Assembly: GCA_041674865.1 (NCBI GenBank)
Contig: JBAYUX010000042.1
Span: 1-10,620 of the forward strand
DNA: 10,620 nt
Origin: CALREA01 sp041674865
GTDB taxonomy: Bacteria; Patescibacteriota; Gracilibacteria; UBA1369; UBA12463
Reading direction: 5' to 3'
Shown here: in pieces, positions 1 to 6,186 of the stretch
How the letters are laid out: each line of letters begins with the position of its first letter
Numbering within the stretch: the first letter of the stretch is position 1
Notes under the pieces: generated by a model
The model's database searches: none
Told to the model about the DNA's origin: nothing
The model's input: only the letters and a program-made list of their open reading frames with translations
Program-made: the position numbers and the translations under genes

Positions 1-132
1 TATGAAATCGGATCGACTCTTGCTGAGCAAATACTACGCATTACAGGTGATAACGGTGCTCCTTTATTTTCGTTATCAATTGAGCAGCTCGCTGGTGCGT
101 GGGTTACTGGTTTGCGTGAGAAGCTACGATAA
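1..132 (+). CDS. C-terminal end of an unidentified protein, possibly PurL (partial)
   Basis: This reading frame is open from the left window edge and ends at TAA 130-132, giving the last 43 residues of a protein. The tail reads as a protein end: a beta-like stretch (ILRITGDN), then FSLSIEQLAGAW and a basic amphipathic finish (GLREKLR). The pattern of a beta strand followed by 'S-x-x-x-L-x-x-A-W' near the C-terminus resembles the end of the small-type phosphoribosylformylglycinamidine synthase PurL. A purL directly upstream of purH would make biological sense. The piece is too short to be sure, and other enzymes could end this way. A 78-residue overlapping frame from position 2 looks less protein-like and is taken as a shadow. 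Confidence 0.45.
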   Translation, partial: YEIGSTLAEQILRITGDNGAPLFSLSIEQLAGAWVTGLREKLR

Positions 133-195
133 CACGAGAGAAGAGCTTATACGTTTAAAACACCATTTTGCAGAAAGTATTCTTCCTGGAATACA

Positions 196-219
196 AAGTT
201 ATTCTCTATGGAATAACTT
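196..219. repeat. 9-bp perfect inverted repeat
   Basis: AAGTTATTC (196-204) and GAATAACTT (211-219) are exact reverse complements around a 6-nt loop. The site lies 64 nt after the upstream stop codon and ahead of the purH promoters. It is AT-rich and has no T-run after it, so it is a poor intrinsic terminator. It could be a protein-binding site or a 3'-end hairpin of the upstream transcript. Confidence 0.4.
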
Positions 220-244
220 CTGTCGAAGGCACTTTTGAAATACA

Positions 245-273
245 TTGTCCTCCGAGATGAGCCCGACTATAAT
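245..273 (+). promoter_or_regulatory. Candidate purH promoter P1 (distal)
   Basis: TTGTCC (245-250) and a perfect TATAAT (268-273) are separated by 17 nt. Predicted transcription start is near 280, leaving a leader of about 77 nt before purH. The -10 is consensus; the -35 matches 4 of 6. Confidence 0.5.
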
Positions 274-288
274 TCGTCCAATTAGTGA

Positions 289-317
289 TGGACAGAGTGA
301 CGTTTTTTCTCTATACT
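289..317 (+). promoter_or_regulatory. Candidate purH promoter P2 (proximal)
   Basis: TGGACA (289-294) and TATACT (312-317) are 17 nt apart, each matching the sigma70 consensus at 5 of 6 positions. Transcription would start near 324, about 33 nt before the purH ATG. No Shine-Dalgarno sequence is visible in that leader. Confidence 0.5.
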
Positions 318-356
318 CCGCGAGGTCTGGCCGTTTTAAGCCCTTAACAGCTTTGT

Positions 357-1931
357 ATGCGCGCCCTCATCAGTGTTTCTGACAAGACAGGTATCGTTGA
401 GTTTGCTAAGAAATTAGCTTCAAAAGGGGTAGAAATCCTCTCCACAGGTGGTACCGCAAAGGCACTCCGGGAGGCGGGTTTGAACGTGACCGATGTCAGC
501 GATGTCACTGGTTTTCCAGAGATGCTTGATGGACGAGTCAAGACGCTTCACCCAAAGGTTCATGGTGGTCTTCTTGCGGTTCGGGATAATCCTGAACATA
601 TGCGAGTTTTGGGCGAACATGGTATCGGTTTGATTGATATGGTGGTCGTGAATTTATATCCATTTGAAGAGACGGTCGCCCGCGAAGGCGTTAGCGAAGA
701 TGAGGCGATTGAAAATATTGATATTGGTGGACCTTCGATGATTCGTAGCGCTGCGAAGAATTTCAAGAGCGTTGCGGTTGTTGTCGATCCGAGAGATTAC
801 GATGAAGTTTGGAGTGAGATTTCCGGAGGAGCTGGTGATCAGTGGGGCTGCGGTACGAGCCTTGATATGAGAAAAAAATTGGCACGAAAAGCATTTACGA
901 AAACATTTCAGTACGATGAGGCGATTGATCACTACTTCCGCAAGCAACTTGGCGAGCCGGAACTTCTCGATCTCCATTATGAAAAAGTCATGTCGATGCG
1001 ATATGGCGAAAATCCTCATCAGAAAGCGGTTTTCTTCCGCAATCCAGAAAATAATGACTCGAATATTACGAATGCAAAAGCACTGCATGGTAAACAGTTG
1101 TCGTTTAATAATATCGTCGATGGCGATAGCGCCCTTGAACTTGTGAAAGAGTTTGAAAGGCCGGCCGCCGCGATTATCAAGCACAACAATCCGTGTGGCG
1201 TCGCCACAGCGGATACTTTGGAGGAGGCCCTCGCGGCGGCCTTCGAAGTCGATTCTATGTCCGCCTTCGGCGGCGTTCTCGCCCTCAATCGTCCTGTCAC
1301 GAATGCGATCGCCAACTTCGTCTTCGACAAAAAATGGTTCCTCGAAATTATCATCGCGCCTTCATTTGATGCTGATGCTCTCGAATCTCTTTCCAAGAAG
1401 AAAGATCTTCGACTTCTCGCAACTGGCGAGCTCAAGCGCGATCTCCACAGTCGTGATATCAAAAAAGTCGCTGGTGGAATTCTCGTTCAGACGAAAGACA
1501 CTTACATCGTTAATGAAAATGAGCTCAAAGTTGTCACGAAAAAAGCTCCTGCTCCAGAAGAAATTCGTGCAATGCTCTTCGCGAATATTGTCGTCAAACA
1601 CGTTCACTCCAACGCAGTCGTCTTTGCAAAAACACTCCCTGGAAAAAACGGAAGCGTCATTGAAACGGCAACCGGTATCGGTGCTGGTCAGATGTCACGT
1701 GTCGACAGTGTCTTCATTGGCGCCACAAAGGGCGGAGACAAGATTCCAGGAAGCGTAATGGCATCAGATGCCTTCTTCCCATTTGCTGATGGCGTAGAGG
1801 CTGCAGCGAAGTACGGCGTTACCGCAATCATTCAACCAGGTGGCTCAATCCGTGACGACGAAGTCTATAAACGCACCGACGAACTCGGCCTCTCGATGGT
1901 TACGACAGGTTTCCGATTCTTCCGACATTAA
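357..1931 (+). CDS. purH: Bifunctional AICAR transformylase / IMP cyclohydrolase PurH
   Basis: PurH catalyses the last two steps of purine synthesis in the cytoplasm: 10-formyl-THF-dependent formylation of AICAR to FAICAR, then ring closure to IMP. At 524 residues it has the usual full length. The N-terminal MGS-like cyclohydrolase domain (about 1-190) carries SDKTG (8-12), STGGT (29-33) and the signature TGFPEMLDGRVKTLHPKVHG (51-70). The C-terminal transformylase domain carries KHNNPCGVA with the catalytic Lys275-His276, DSMSAFGG, GAGQMSRVDS (from 442) and SDAFFPFADG followed by QPGGSIRDDE. All expected active-site motifs look intact. The ATG at 357 fits the family N-terminus (MRALISVSDKTG) and has no Shine-Dalgarno sequence. 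The gene ends 8 nt from the stop of a convergent gene. The presence of an alternative AICAR formylase, purP, 1.6 kb away is unusual. Confidence 0.97.
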   Translation: MRALISVSDKTGIVEFAKKLASKGVEILSTGGTAKALREAGLNVTDVSDVTGFPEMLDGRVKTLHPKVHGGLLAVRDNPEHMRVLGEHGIGLIDMVVVNLYPFEETVAREGVSEDEAIENIDIGGPSMIRSAAKNFKSVAVVVDPRDYDEVWSEISGGAGDQWGCGTSLDMRKKLARKAFTKTFQYDEAIDHYFRKQLGEPELLDLHYEKVMSMRYGENPHQKAVFFRNPENNDSNITNAKALHGKQLSFNNIVDGDSALELVKEFERPAAAIIKHNNPCGVATADTLEEALAAAFEVDSMSAFGGVLALNRPVTNAIANFVFDKKWFLEIIIAPSFDADALESLSKKKDLRLLATGELKRDLHSRDIKKVAGGILVQTKDTYIVNENELKVVTKKAPAPEEIRAMLFANIVVKHVHSNAVVFAKTLPGKNGSVIETATGIGAGQMSRVDSVFIGATKGGDKIPGSVMASDAFFPFADGVEAAAKYGVTAIIQPGGSIRDDEVYKRTDELGLSMVTTGFRFFRH

Positions 1932-1939
1932 TTGAATGC

Positions 1940-2308
1940 TTATACAAGAAGCTCCTTCAACGTATCCATACCAAACGGTCGTGGGAGGATTTTGAAATTT
2001 GTGAATTTGTCGCCATCGGCTTCTGGACTAAAACTGCGATCTTTTGCCGAGGCGGTTGTCATAATAAACGTTACCTCCGGATGAGTACGCATGAACTTTT
2101 CTATTGGCATGACTTGCACGAGATCTGGATAGAAAAAAACATACTGCGTATTTTCAGGAAGTGTTTCGCCGAGATCGCGAAGGGTTGAAATTGTTGATGT
2201 GTGACCGAGGGCTTTTACCATAGCGCTCAATGCATTTGATGCAATTGAGTCGGCGGTGCCATTCATGGTGCCTTCTTTGTCGCGATTGAGAATGAGAACG
2301 TTAGCCAT
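1940..2308 (-). CDS. Small receiver-like (REC-like) protein, degenerate
   Basis: This 122-residue protein has no clear assignment, but its layout resembles a stand-alone response-regulator receiver domain. It opens with a hydrophobic strand and acidic residue (VLILNRD, 4-10). A central strand ends in an acidic residue (YVFFYPD, 56-62), followed by MPIEKFMRTHPEV, like the 'MP...L...P' run of receivers. A strand with Thr-Ala follows (FIMTTA, 81-86), and it ends with LPRPFGMDTLKELL, like the 'KPF....L' end. The canonical Lys is Arg110 here and the acidic pocket is weak (one acidic residue rather than two near the N-terminus), so phosphorylation is doubtful. There is no output domain and no histidine kinase nearby. 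The ATG has no Shine-Dalgarno sequence. It is convergent with purH and lies downstream of the rhodanese gene, with its own promoter inside that gene's end. Receiver-like is inference; an unrelated alpha/beta fold is possible. Confidence 0.8.
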   Translation of the reverse strand: MANVLILNRDKEGTMNGTADSIASNALSAMVKALGHTSTISTLRDLGETLPENTQYVFFYPDLVQVMPIEKFMRTHPEVTFIMTTASAKDRSFSPEADGDKFTNFKILPRPFGMDTLKELLV

Positions 2309-2352
2309 TTTTGATCGATTTTTATATTGAGAGATGCTTTTTATTTCTCTTC

Positions 2353-2381
2353 ATTATAGCACGAAATTAGCTTTTCTTCAA
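2353..2381 (-). promoter_or_regulatory. Promoter of the receiver-like gene
   Basis: On the minus strand TTGAAG (2381-2376) lies 17 nt before TATAAT (2358-2353), preceded by TGC as an extended -10. The -35 box overlaps the stop codon of the rhodanese gene. The predicted start near 2346 gives a leader of roughly 38 nt without a Shine-Dalgarno site. Confidence 0.6.
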
Positions 2382-2698
2382 GCCGCTCCAGTCCTAGAAC
2401 GCCAGTCCTTGTAACCACCTAGATTAAAAACTTGCTTGAAGCCGTGGGATTGCATGACCTGCGCAACGACGCCTGCCCGTCCTCCAGCTTTGCAGTGAAC
2501 ATAAATTGTCGCATCTTTCGGAAGATCTGGAAGTTTTCCTTCGGTAAATAACTCATAGTCCATATGCATCGCCTTCGGCTCATAACCCTCCTCTTCTCGC
2601 TCCCACTGTGCGCGAACGTCGAGAAGAACTGCCTGGCCGGCGTTTACTTTTTCGTAGGCTTCTTGAAGCTCTTTTGATGTGATTTTTGCGTGACCCAT
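2378..2698 (-). CDS. Single-domain rhodanese-like protein
   Basis: This is a cytoplasmic single-domain rhodanese of 106 residues, the normal size for the family, likely a sulfur carrier or sulfurtransferase with a cysteine persulfide intermediate. LLDVRAQWER is the typical 'DVR...E' strand. The active-site loop is HCKAGGRAG with catalytic Cys69 and Arg74 (CX4R), and the protein ends with VFNLGGYKDW, the family's usual C-terminus. The substrate cannot be told from sequence. The start is set at ATG 2698 (MGHAKITSKEL) because a consensus promoter lies immediately upstream. A longer frame from TTG 2734 would begin inside the -35 box and adds residues the family does not have. The stop is TGA, the only TGA stop among the genes here. 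The next gene on the same strand starts 69 nt downstream and has its own promoter. Confidence 0.93.
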   Translation of the reverse strand: MGHAKITSKELQEAYEKVNAGQAVLLDVRAQWEREEEGYEPKAMHMDYELFTEGKLPDLPKDATIYVHCKAGGRAGVVAQVMQSHGFKQVFNLGGYKDWRSRTGAA

Positions 2699-2706
2699 AT
2701 GAGTAG

Positions 2707-2734
2707 AAAATAACAGGACTGGTTTTTCTGTCAA
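2707..2734 (-). promoter_or_regulatory. Rhodanese promoter giving a leaderless mRNA
   Basis: On the minus strand a perfect TTGACA (2734-2729) is followed after 16 nt by TATTTT (2712-2707). Only 8 nt separate the -10 box from the ATG at 2698, so transcription should start at or within a few bases of the start codon. Confidence 0.6.
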
Positions 2735-2807
2735 CTATCTTTGTGTAACTGTCGACATAGTCCTTCCGTATGAATGGGCACTATTTACTTTTTTAATCTT
2801 TTTATTT

Positions 2808-3299
2808 ATGTTCACAAAAAGTTTGGCCACTATGGCTATCGCCGCTTCCCTTCTCGTTACGAATACTGGTGTCGCTTTGGCAAAAAATTCCGAGATGGAA
2901 CATGGCTTTCCTGAAAAAGAATCTTCAGCGAAAGAAATGCATCAGTTGAAACGCGCAGAGAGAAAAGCACCCCTTACAACACAGTGTGTTTTTAATGCTC
3001 TTGATAAGCGCGATGTATCCACTATCACTGCTCTCGACGCCTACAATGCTGGAGTAAGGACTGCTCTTACTGCACGAAAAACCGCGATCACTGCCGCATT
3101 GGCACTTACCGATGAGACTGCCAAAAAAGATGCTTTAAAAAAAGCAGGAGAAGCGTACAGAACTGCTGTTAAAAAACAGAAAGATGACTTAAAGGCCGCA
3201 CGAAAGGCTCTTGTCACAACAATGTCTACTGAACTCAAGACATGCGGCGAAAGCAATACAAATGTACGATCACGAGCACGTTCTGAAATCGAGCTCTAG
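2808..3299 (+). CDS. Small secreted helical protein with two cysteines
   Basis: This 163-residue protein is predicted to be exported. It has a classic signal peptide: Lys4, a hydrophobic core over 6-24 and a VALA-K cleavage site after Ala25. The mature part starts with a charged stretch. Then comes a long Ala/Lys/Asp-rich, probably all-helical region between Cys60 (QCVFNAL) and Cys146 (LKTCGES), with 'DAYNAGVRTALTARKTAI' and 'AGEAYRTAVKKQKDDLKAAR'. The two cysteines flank the helical region and could form a disulfide that closes a helical hairpin. From memory, similar Ala/Lys-rich secreted proteins are common in Patescibacteria, with no known function. It has no Shine-Dalgarno site. The upstream region is shared with the divergent rhodanese gene and shows no clear -35/-10 pair for this strand. 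A strong terminator follows. Confidence 0.88.
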   Translation: MFTKSLATMAIAASLLVTNTGVALAKNSEMEHGFPEKESSAKEMHQLKRAERKAPLTTQCVFNALDKRDVSTITALDAYNAGVRTALTARKTAITAALALTDETAKKDALKKAGEAYRTAVKKQKDDLKAARKALVTTMSTELKTCGESNTNVRSRARSEIEL

Positions 3300-3338
3300 A
3301 AATTTCTTTTTATATATCGACCTTGAGTTAGGGGGGAG

Positions 3339-3372
3339 AAGGGTTATCTGTAACGGACGGATAGCCCTTTTT
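3339..3372 (+). terminator. Rho-independent terminator of the secreted helical protein gene
   Basis: AAGGGTTATC (3339-3348) pairs with GATAGCCCTT (3360-3369), a 10-bp stem with one G-U pair and an 11-nt loop. It runs into a T-tract at 3368-3372. It lies about 40 nt after the stop codon and before the purP promoter, so purP is transcribed separately. Confidence 0.85.
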
Positions 3373-3429
3373 CTGTATGTGTTTTCTGAGTGTATTGCAT
3401 GTTGATGTTTTGTATAAGAAAATTTTTAC

Positions 3430-3458
3430 TAGACAAATTTCGTCAAAATTTGTACAAT
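3430..3458 (+). promoter_or_regulatory. purP promoter
   Basis: TAGACA (3430-3435) and TACAAT (3453-3458) are 17 nt apart and each match the consensus at 5 of 6 positions. The predicted start near 3465 gives a leader of about 29 nt, without a Shine-Dalgarno site, before the ATG at 3494. Confidence 0.7.
3433..3453. promoter_or_regulatory. Candidate operator palindrome in the purP promoter
   Basis: ACAAATTT (3433-3440) and AAATTTGT (3446-3453) are perfect reverse complements with a 5-nt centre. The site fills the spacer and touches both the -35 and the -10 box, the position expected for a repressor that blocks RNA polymerase. The binding protein is unknown. Confidence 0.55.
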
Positions 3459-3493
3459 GTTTAAAATTATTCGTTACTCAGCTTCAAAAAATT

Positions 3494-4519
3494 ATGCCAT
3501 CCATCAAAGATTATGCTATCGCGACACTTGGAAGCCACTCAGCACTTCAGATTCTGAAGGGCGCGAAGGACGAGGGGTTCCGCACGATTGCAATCTGCGA
3601 GAAGGGCAAGAGTGAACCATACCGAAGTTATCGAGTTGCTGATGAAATTATTGAGATCGAAAAGTTCAGCGACTTTTTTTCTATTGAGGAAGAGCTCAAG
3701 GCGAAGAATGCGATTATGATTCCTCATGGAAGTTTTGTGAGTTATATCGGCGCAGAAAAAGTACGTAGCATTTCGATGATGCATTATGGAACTCGTGGAA
3801 TTCTCAAGTGGGAGTCTGACCGTGTGAAGTCACGAGAGTGGCTTGTAGATGCTGGCATTCGCGTTCCAAAGATTTTTGCGACACCGGAAGAAATTGATCG
3901 ACCGGCTATTATCAAATTCCATGGCGCAAAAGGTGGTATGGGATATTTCGTCGCAAATACTCCTGAAGAGTTTTACGATCGAATTAGTGAGTATCCAAAT
4001 GAAAAAGATTACGTTATTCAGGAATATATCGTCGGTGTTCCGCTCTATACGCACTACTTTTATTCACCGTTGCATGATGAGCTCGAGATCATGAGTTTCG
4101 ATAAGCGATATGAATCAAATGCCGACTCAATCGGACGAATCTCTGCGAAAGATCAGCTCAATGCGAATATTCATACGAGTTATACTATTACTGGAAATAT
4201 TCCAATCGTTGTTCGCGAGAGCATGCTCCCTGATTTATTTGCGATGGGCCGCCGCGTCGTCGAAAAATCCCGAGGCCTCGAAGGCGTCGGAGAACAGGGC
4301 TTATTTGGACCTTTCTGTTTGGAAGCGATCGTCGACCCTGACTTGAAATTCTTCGTCTTCGAAATTTCTGCTCGTATCGTTGCTGGTACGAATCCATACA
4401 TCGATGGTTCGCCTTATACCGCCCTCCGTTACGACGTTCCAATGTCTACTGGTCGTCGCGTCGCTCGGGAAATCAAAGAGGCGATCGAAGGTGACCGCCT
4501 CAAGGAAGTGTTGGGATAA
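3494..4519 (+). CDS. purP: PurP, formate-dependent FAICAR synthetase (archaeal type)
   Basis: PurP is an ATP-grasp ligase that formylates AICAR to FAICAR using formate and ATP, the archaeal replacement for the folate-dependent transformylase. The product is 341 residues, slightly short of the usual roughly 360. Family signatures seen are the N-terminal ATLGSHSALQILKGAKDEGF (from residue 10), MMHYGTRG (95-102), the ATP-grasp stretch IKFHGAKGGMGYF (Lys141 to Phe152), and QEYIVGVPLYTHYF. The likely metal-binding end has Glu277 (FCLEAI) and Glu290 (FEISARIVAGTNPYIDGSPY). The ATG at 3494 is chosen because it follows the promoter and fits the family start. A frame open from 3377 would begin upstream of the promoter and add residues unlike PurP. 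The gene is monocistronic and converges on the MORN gene with a 15-nt gap. Its enzyme step duplicates that of the transformylase half of PurH. Confidence 0.93.
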   Translation: MPSIKDYAIATLGSHSALQILKGAKDEGFRTIAICEKGKSEPYRSYRVADEIIEIEKFSDFFSIEEELKAKNAIMIPHGSFVSYIGAEKVRSISMMHYGTRGILKWESDRVKSREWLVDAGIRVPKIFATPEEIDRPAIIKFHGAKGGMGYFVANTPEEFYDRISEYPNEKDYVIQEYIVGVPLYTHYFYSPLHDELEIMSFDKRYESNADSIGRISAKDQLNANIHTSYTITGNIPIVVRESMLPDLFAMGRRVVEKSRGLEGVGEQGLFGPFCLEAIVDPDLKFFVFEISARIVAGTNPYIDGSPYTALRYDVPMSTGRRVAREIKEAIEGDRLKEVLG

Positions 4520-4534
4520 AAATCCAATGTCTTG

Positions 4535-6118
4535 CTAGTCATCAAATAAATTTGGATGCGGTATTGATCGTCCACAATTTGGCTCTCCCTGCATTTCTTC
4601 TGGGAGCTTTTTTGGATCAACCTTTATCGTACCGGCTGTTGGTACCGTACCTTTTGGAACCCAGTAACACGAACCCGAAAAACCATAAAAGAATGCTGCT
4701 CTCGTGTCTTGCGTGATACGAAACACCTTCTGTCCACCAGGTGTCATAGTGTACTCTGCCGGTCCTCCTGTCTCGATTTCTTCTCCTGGCTTGCGCTTAG
4801 AAAACTTTCCATTCTCGAACCAACCACTGATAATAGTAAAACCTGCCTTGATTGCTCCCTGACCATTTGGAACTCCGAACTGAATATCCGTCTCAACGAC
4901 TTTTCTATCATAGTCATAGTCAGGAAGTGATCTTGGATTGTATGTTATGTGACCCGTGACCAATTTTCCATTTTCATGAAAATCACCCTCACTGATATGA
5001 CCCTGCCCATCAACCTCTTTTCCATGCTGCAATTTGCCATTTATAAATGTTCCTTTTTGAGTCGCACCATTCCAAGAAATTTGCGCTCCTTCCCCGTTTG
5101 GTTTTCCGTCTTTCATCTCTCCTTCATAAAACTTCTGACCGCAGAGATCGATGGAAATATCGCGACCAATCAGCATACCATGATCGAATATTCCTTCAAA
5201 TGTTCGACCATCTTCAAGTGTTAACTTTCCTTTTCCGTGAGCCATTTTGTCCTTTACCTCACCGACATATGTACCGATTCCCTTCATGACGAGGTTTTCA
5301 AAACCGTTTACCATAACCTGATCTTCATCAACTTCACCGTCGAAGATAACCTCGCCTTTTGCATCGGTATGCTTACCACGAATAAGTCCTTGCAACGGAG
5401 AACTTGAAAATTTGAAGGAGATTGAGTCTCCTGGTTTTAGCTCTATTGGTTGACCATCTAATAGCGGATTACGCTCTGATGTAGGCTTTCCATTCTTGAA
5501 CTCACCTACAACTTTGGAACCGTCTTTGAATATAACAGTTGCGTGACCATTTGGAAGTCCATAGGCAAACTCACCTTCGATAATGGTTCCGTCCATTCTT
5601 TCGCGTTTTCCATGGCCATGTAATTTGCCGTCTTTGAAATCGCCTTCTTCTCGAATGGCAATTCCTTCACTGAGGAACTGCTGCCGGTTGTCGTAAAATG
5701 CACTCCCATGTGGGTCATGCCTTTTCCCGTGGCCGTCGAGTTGATATCCGTGATCACCGTCTTCCCGTGGCTTGAAATGACCTTCGATAGAAGCCCCATC
5801 CCAGCTTGAATATTTTCCATCTTTTAGGTCACCGAAGAGATAGCGAGTTCCACTTCTTTCGTACCATGGCCGAGCCTTTGTGCCATCAGTAGCCAGGAAT
5901 AATCCTGGTCCTTCCTCAACAGTAGTTCTTGGAATTTCTGTAAGCGCCGCGTATCCAGCGCCACCAACACCAAGAGCGATGGTGATAGCGCCGAGAGTCT
6001 GTCTCGCTTGAGCCATCATTCGCTTTTTTTCTCTTGGAGTGGGTGTAAATAATTGTGCTAAACGAGATGATTTCTCGCGTCTTTCAGGTCCAGAAGCTTG
6101 AGGAGTGTTATGATTCAT
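4535..6118 (-). CDS. Membrane-anchored MORN-repeat protein
   Basis: This 527-residue protein has a basic, proline-containing N-terminus, one membrane segment at about 41-60 (TLGAITIALGVGGAGYAAL), and a long region outside the membrane. That region contains roughly ten MORN-like units of the form 'x-G-x-F-x-(D/N)-G-K-x-x-G-x-G'. Examples are EEGDFKDGKLHGHGK, IEGEFAYGLPNGHA, YVGEVKDKMAHGKGK, YEGEMKDGKPNGEGA and ISGWFENGKF. Some units are degenerate, and a non-repeat insert sits in the middle. MORN repeats form elongated beta sheets used for protein or lipid contact. The C-terminal 60 residues are a separate domain with two cysteines (Cys484, Cys515), perhaps disulfide-bonded. No catalytic motif is seen, so a scaffold or surface role is inferred. 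The gene follows two wall-enzyme genes on the same strand but has its own, probably repressible, promoter. The ATG lacks a Shine-Dalgarno site. Confidence 0.9.
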   Translation of the reverse strand: MNHNTPQASGPERREKSSRLAQLFTPTPREKKRMMAQARQTLGAITIALGVGGAGYAALTEIPRTTVEEGPGLFLATDGTKARPWYERSGTRYLFGDLKDGKYSSWDGASIEGHFKPREDGDHGYQLDGHGKRHDPHGSAFYDNRQQFLSEGIAIREEGDFKDGKLHGHGKRERMDGTIIEGEFAYGLPNGHATVIFKDGSKVVGEFKNGKPTSERNPLLDGQPIELKPGDSISFKFSSSPLQGLIRGKHTDAKGEVIFDGEVDEDQVMVNGFENLVMKGIGTYVGEVKDKMAHGKGKLTLEDGRTFEGIFDHGMLIGRDISIDLCGQKFYEGEMKDGKPNGEGAQISWNGATQKGTFINGKLQHGKEVDGQGHISEGDFHENGKLVTGHITYNPRSLPDYDYDRKVVETDIQFGVPNGQGAIKAGFTIISGWFENGKFSKRKPGEEIETGGPAEYTMTPGGQKVFRITQDTRAAFFYGFSGSCYWVPKGTVPTAGTIKVDPKKLPEEMQGEPNCGRSIPHPNLFDD

Positions 6119-6135
6119 AGTGCACGTACTGTTTT

Positions 6136-6165
6136 ATAATAAAGGTTTTATTATACCTTTATTAT
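6136..6165. promoter_or_regulatory. Candidate operator: perfect 11-bp inverted repeat
   Basis: ATAATAAAGGT (6136-6146) and ACCTTTATTAT (6155-6165) are exact reverse complements around 8 nt. The repeat covers the -10 box, much of the spacer and the predicted start site of the MORN gene promoter. It has no T-tract on either strand, so a protein-binding site is more likely than a terminator, although it could also protect the 3' end of the upstream transcript. Confidence 0.6.
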
Positions 6166-6177
6166 TCTATATGTCAA
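6150..6177 (-). promoter_or_regulatory. MORN gene promoter with full consensus boxes
   Basis: On the minus strand a perfect TTGACA (6177-6172) and a perfect TATAAT (6155-6150) are separated by 16 nt. Transcription should start near 6143, about 25 nt ahead of the ATG at 6118. It is the strongest promoter by consensus in the window, and such promoters are often held down by a repressor. Confidence 0.75.
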
Positions 6178-6186
6178 GCTTTGGCT

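Noticed and set aside
2..238. 78-residue plus-strand frame at the left edge
   Set aside because: It overlaps the frame-1 tail (1-132), which reads as a better protein end, and it resembles no family.
654..1184. 176-residue minus-strand frame inside purH
   Set aside because: It lies fully within purH, whose motifs are intact, and it shows no recognisable protein features.
1153..1758. 201-residue plus-strand frame inside purH
   Set aside because: Ser/Arg-rich composition typical of an out-of-frame reading; fully nested in purH.
3377..3493. N-terminal extension of PurP from ATG 3377
   Set aside because: It starts upstream of the purP promoter, just after the terminator, and its residues do not fit the PurP family start at 3494.
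4520..4534. Bidirectional terminator between convergent purP and MORN genes
   Set aside because: Only a weak 6-bp ATCCAA/TTGGAT pairing with a large loop that reaches into the coding end; no T-tract hairpin.
5506..5820. 104-residue minus-strand frame inside the MORN gene
   Set aside because: It is an alternative frame of the repeat-rich MORN coding region and is not supported by any motif.
6136..6165. Intrinsic terminator for the GH3-NodB transcript
   Set aside because: The stem is AT-rich and no T-run follows on the minus strand; overlap with a consensus promoter makes an operator the better reading.
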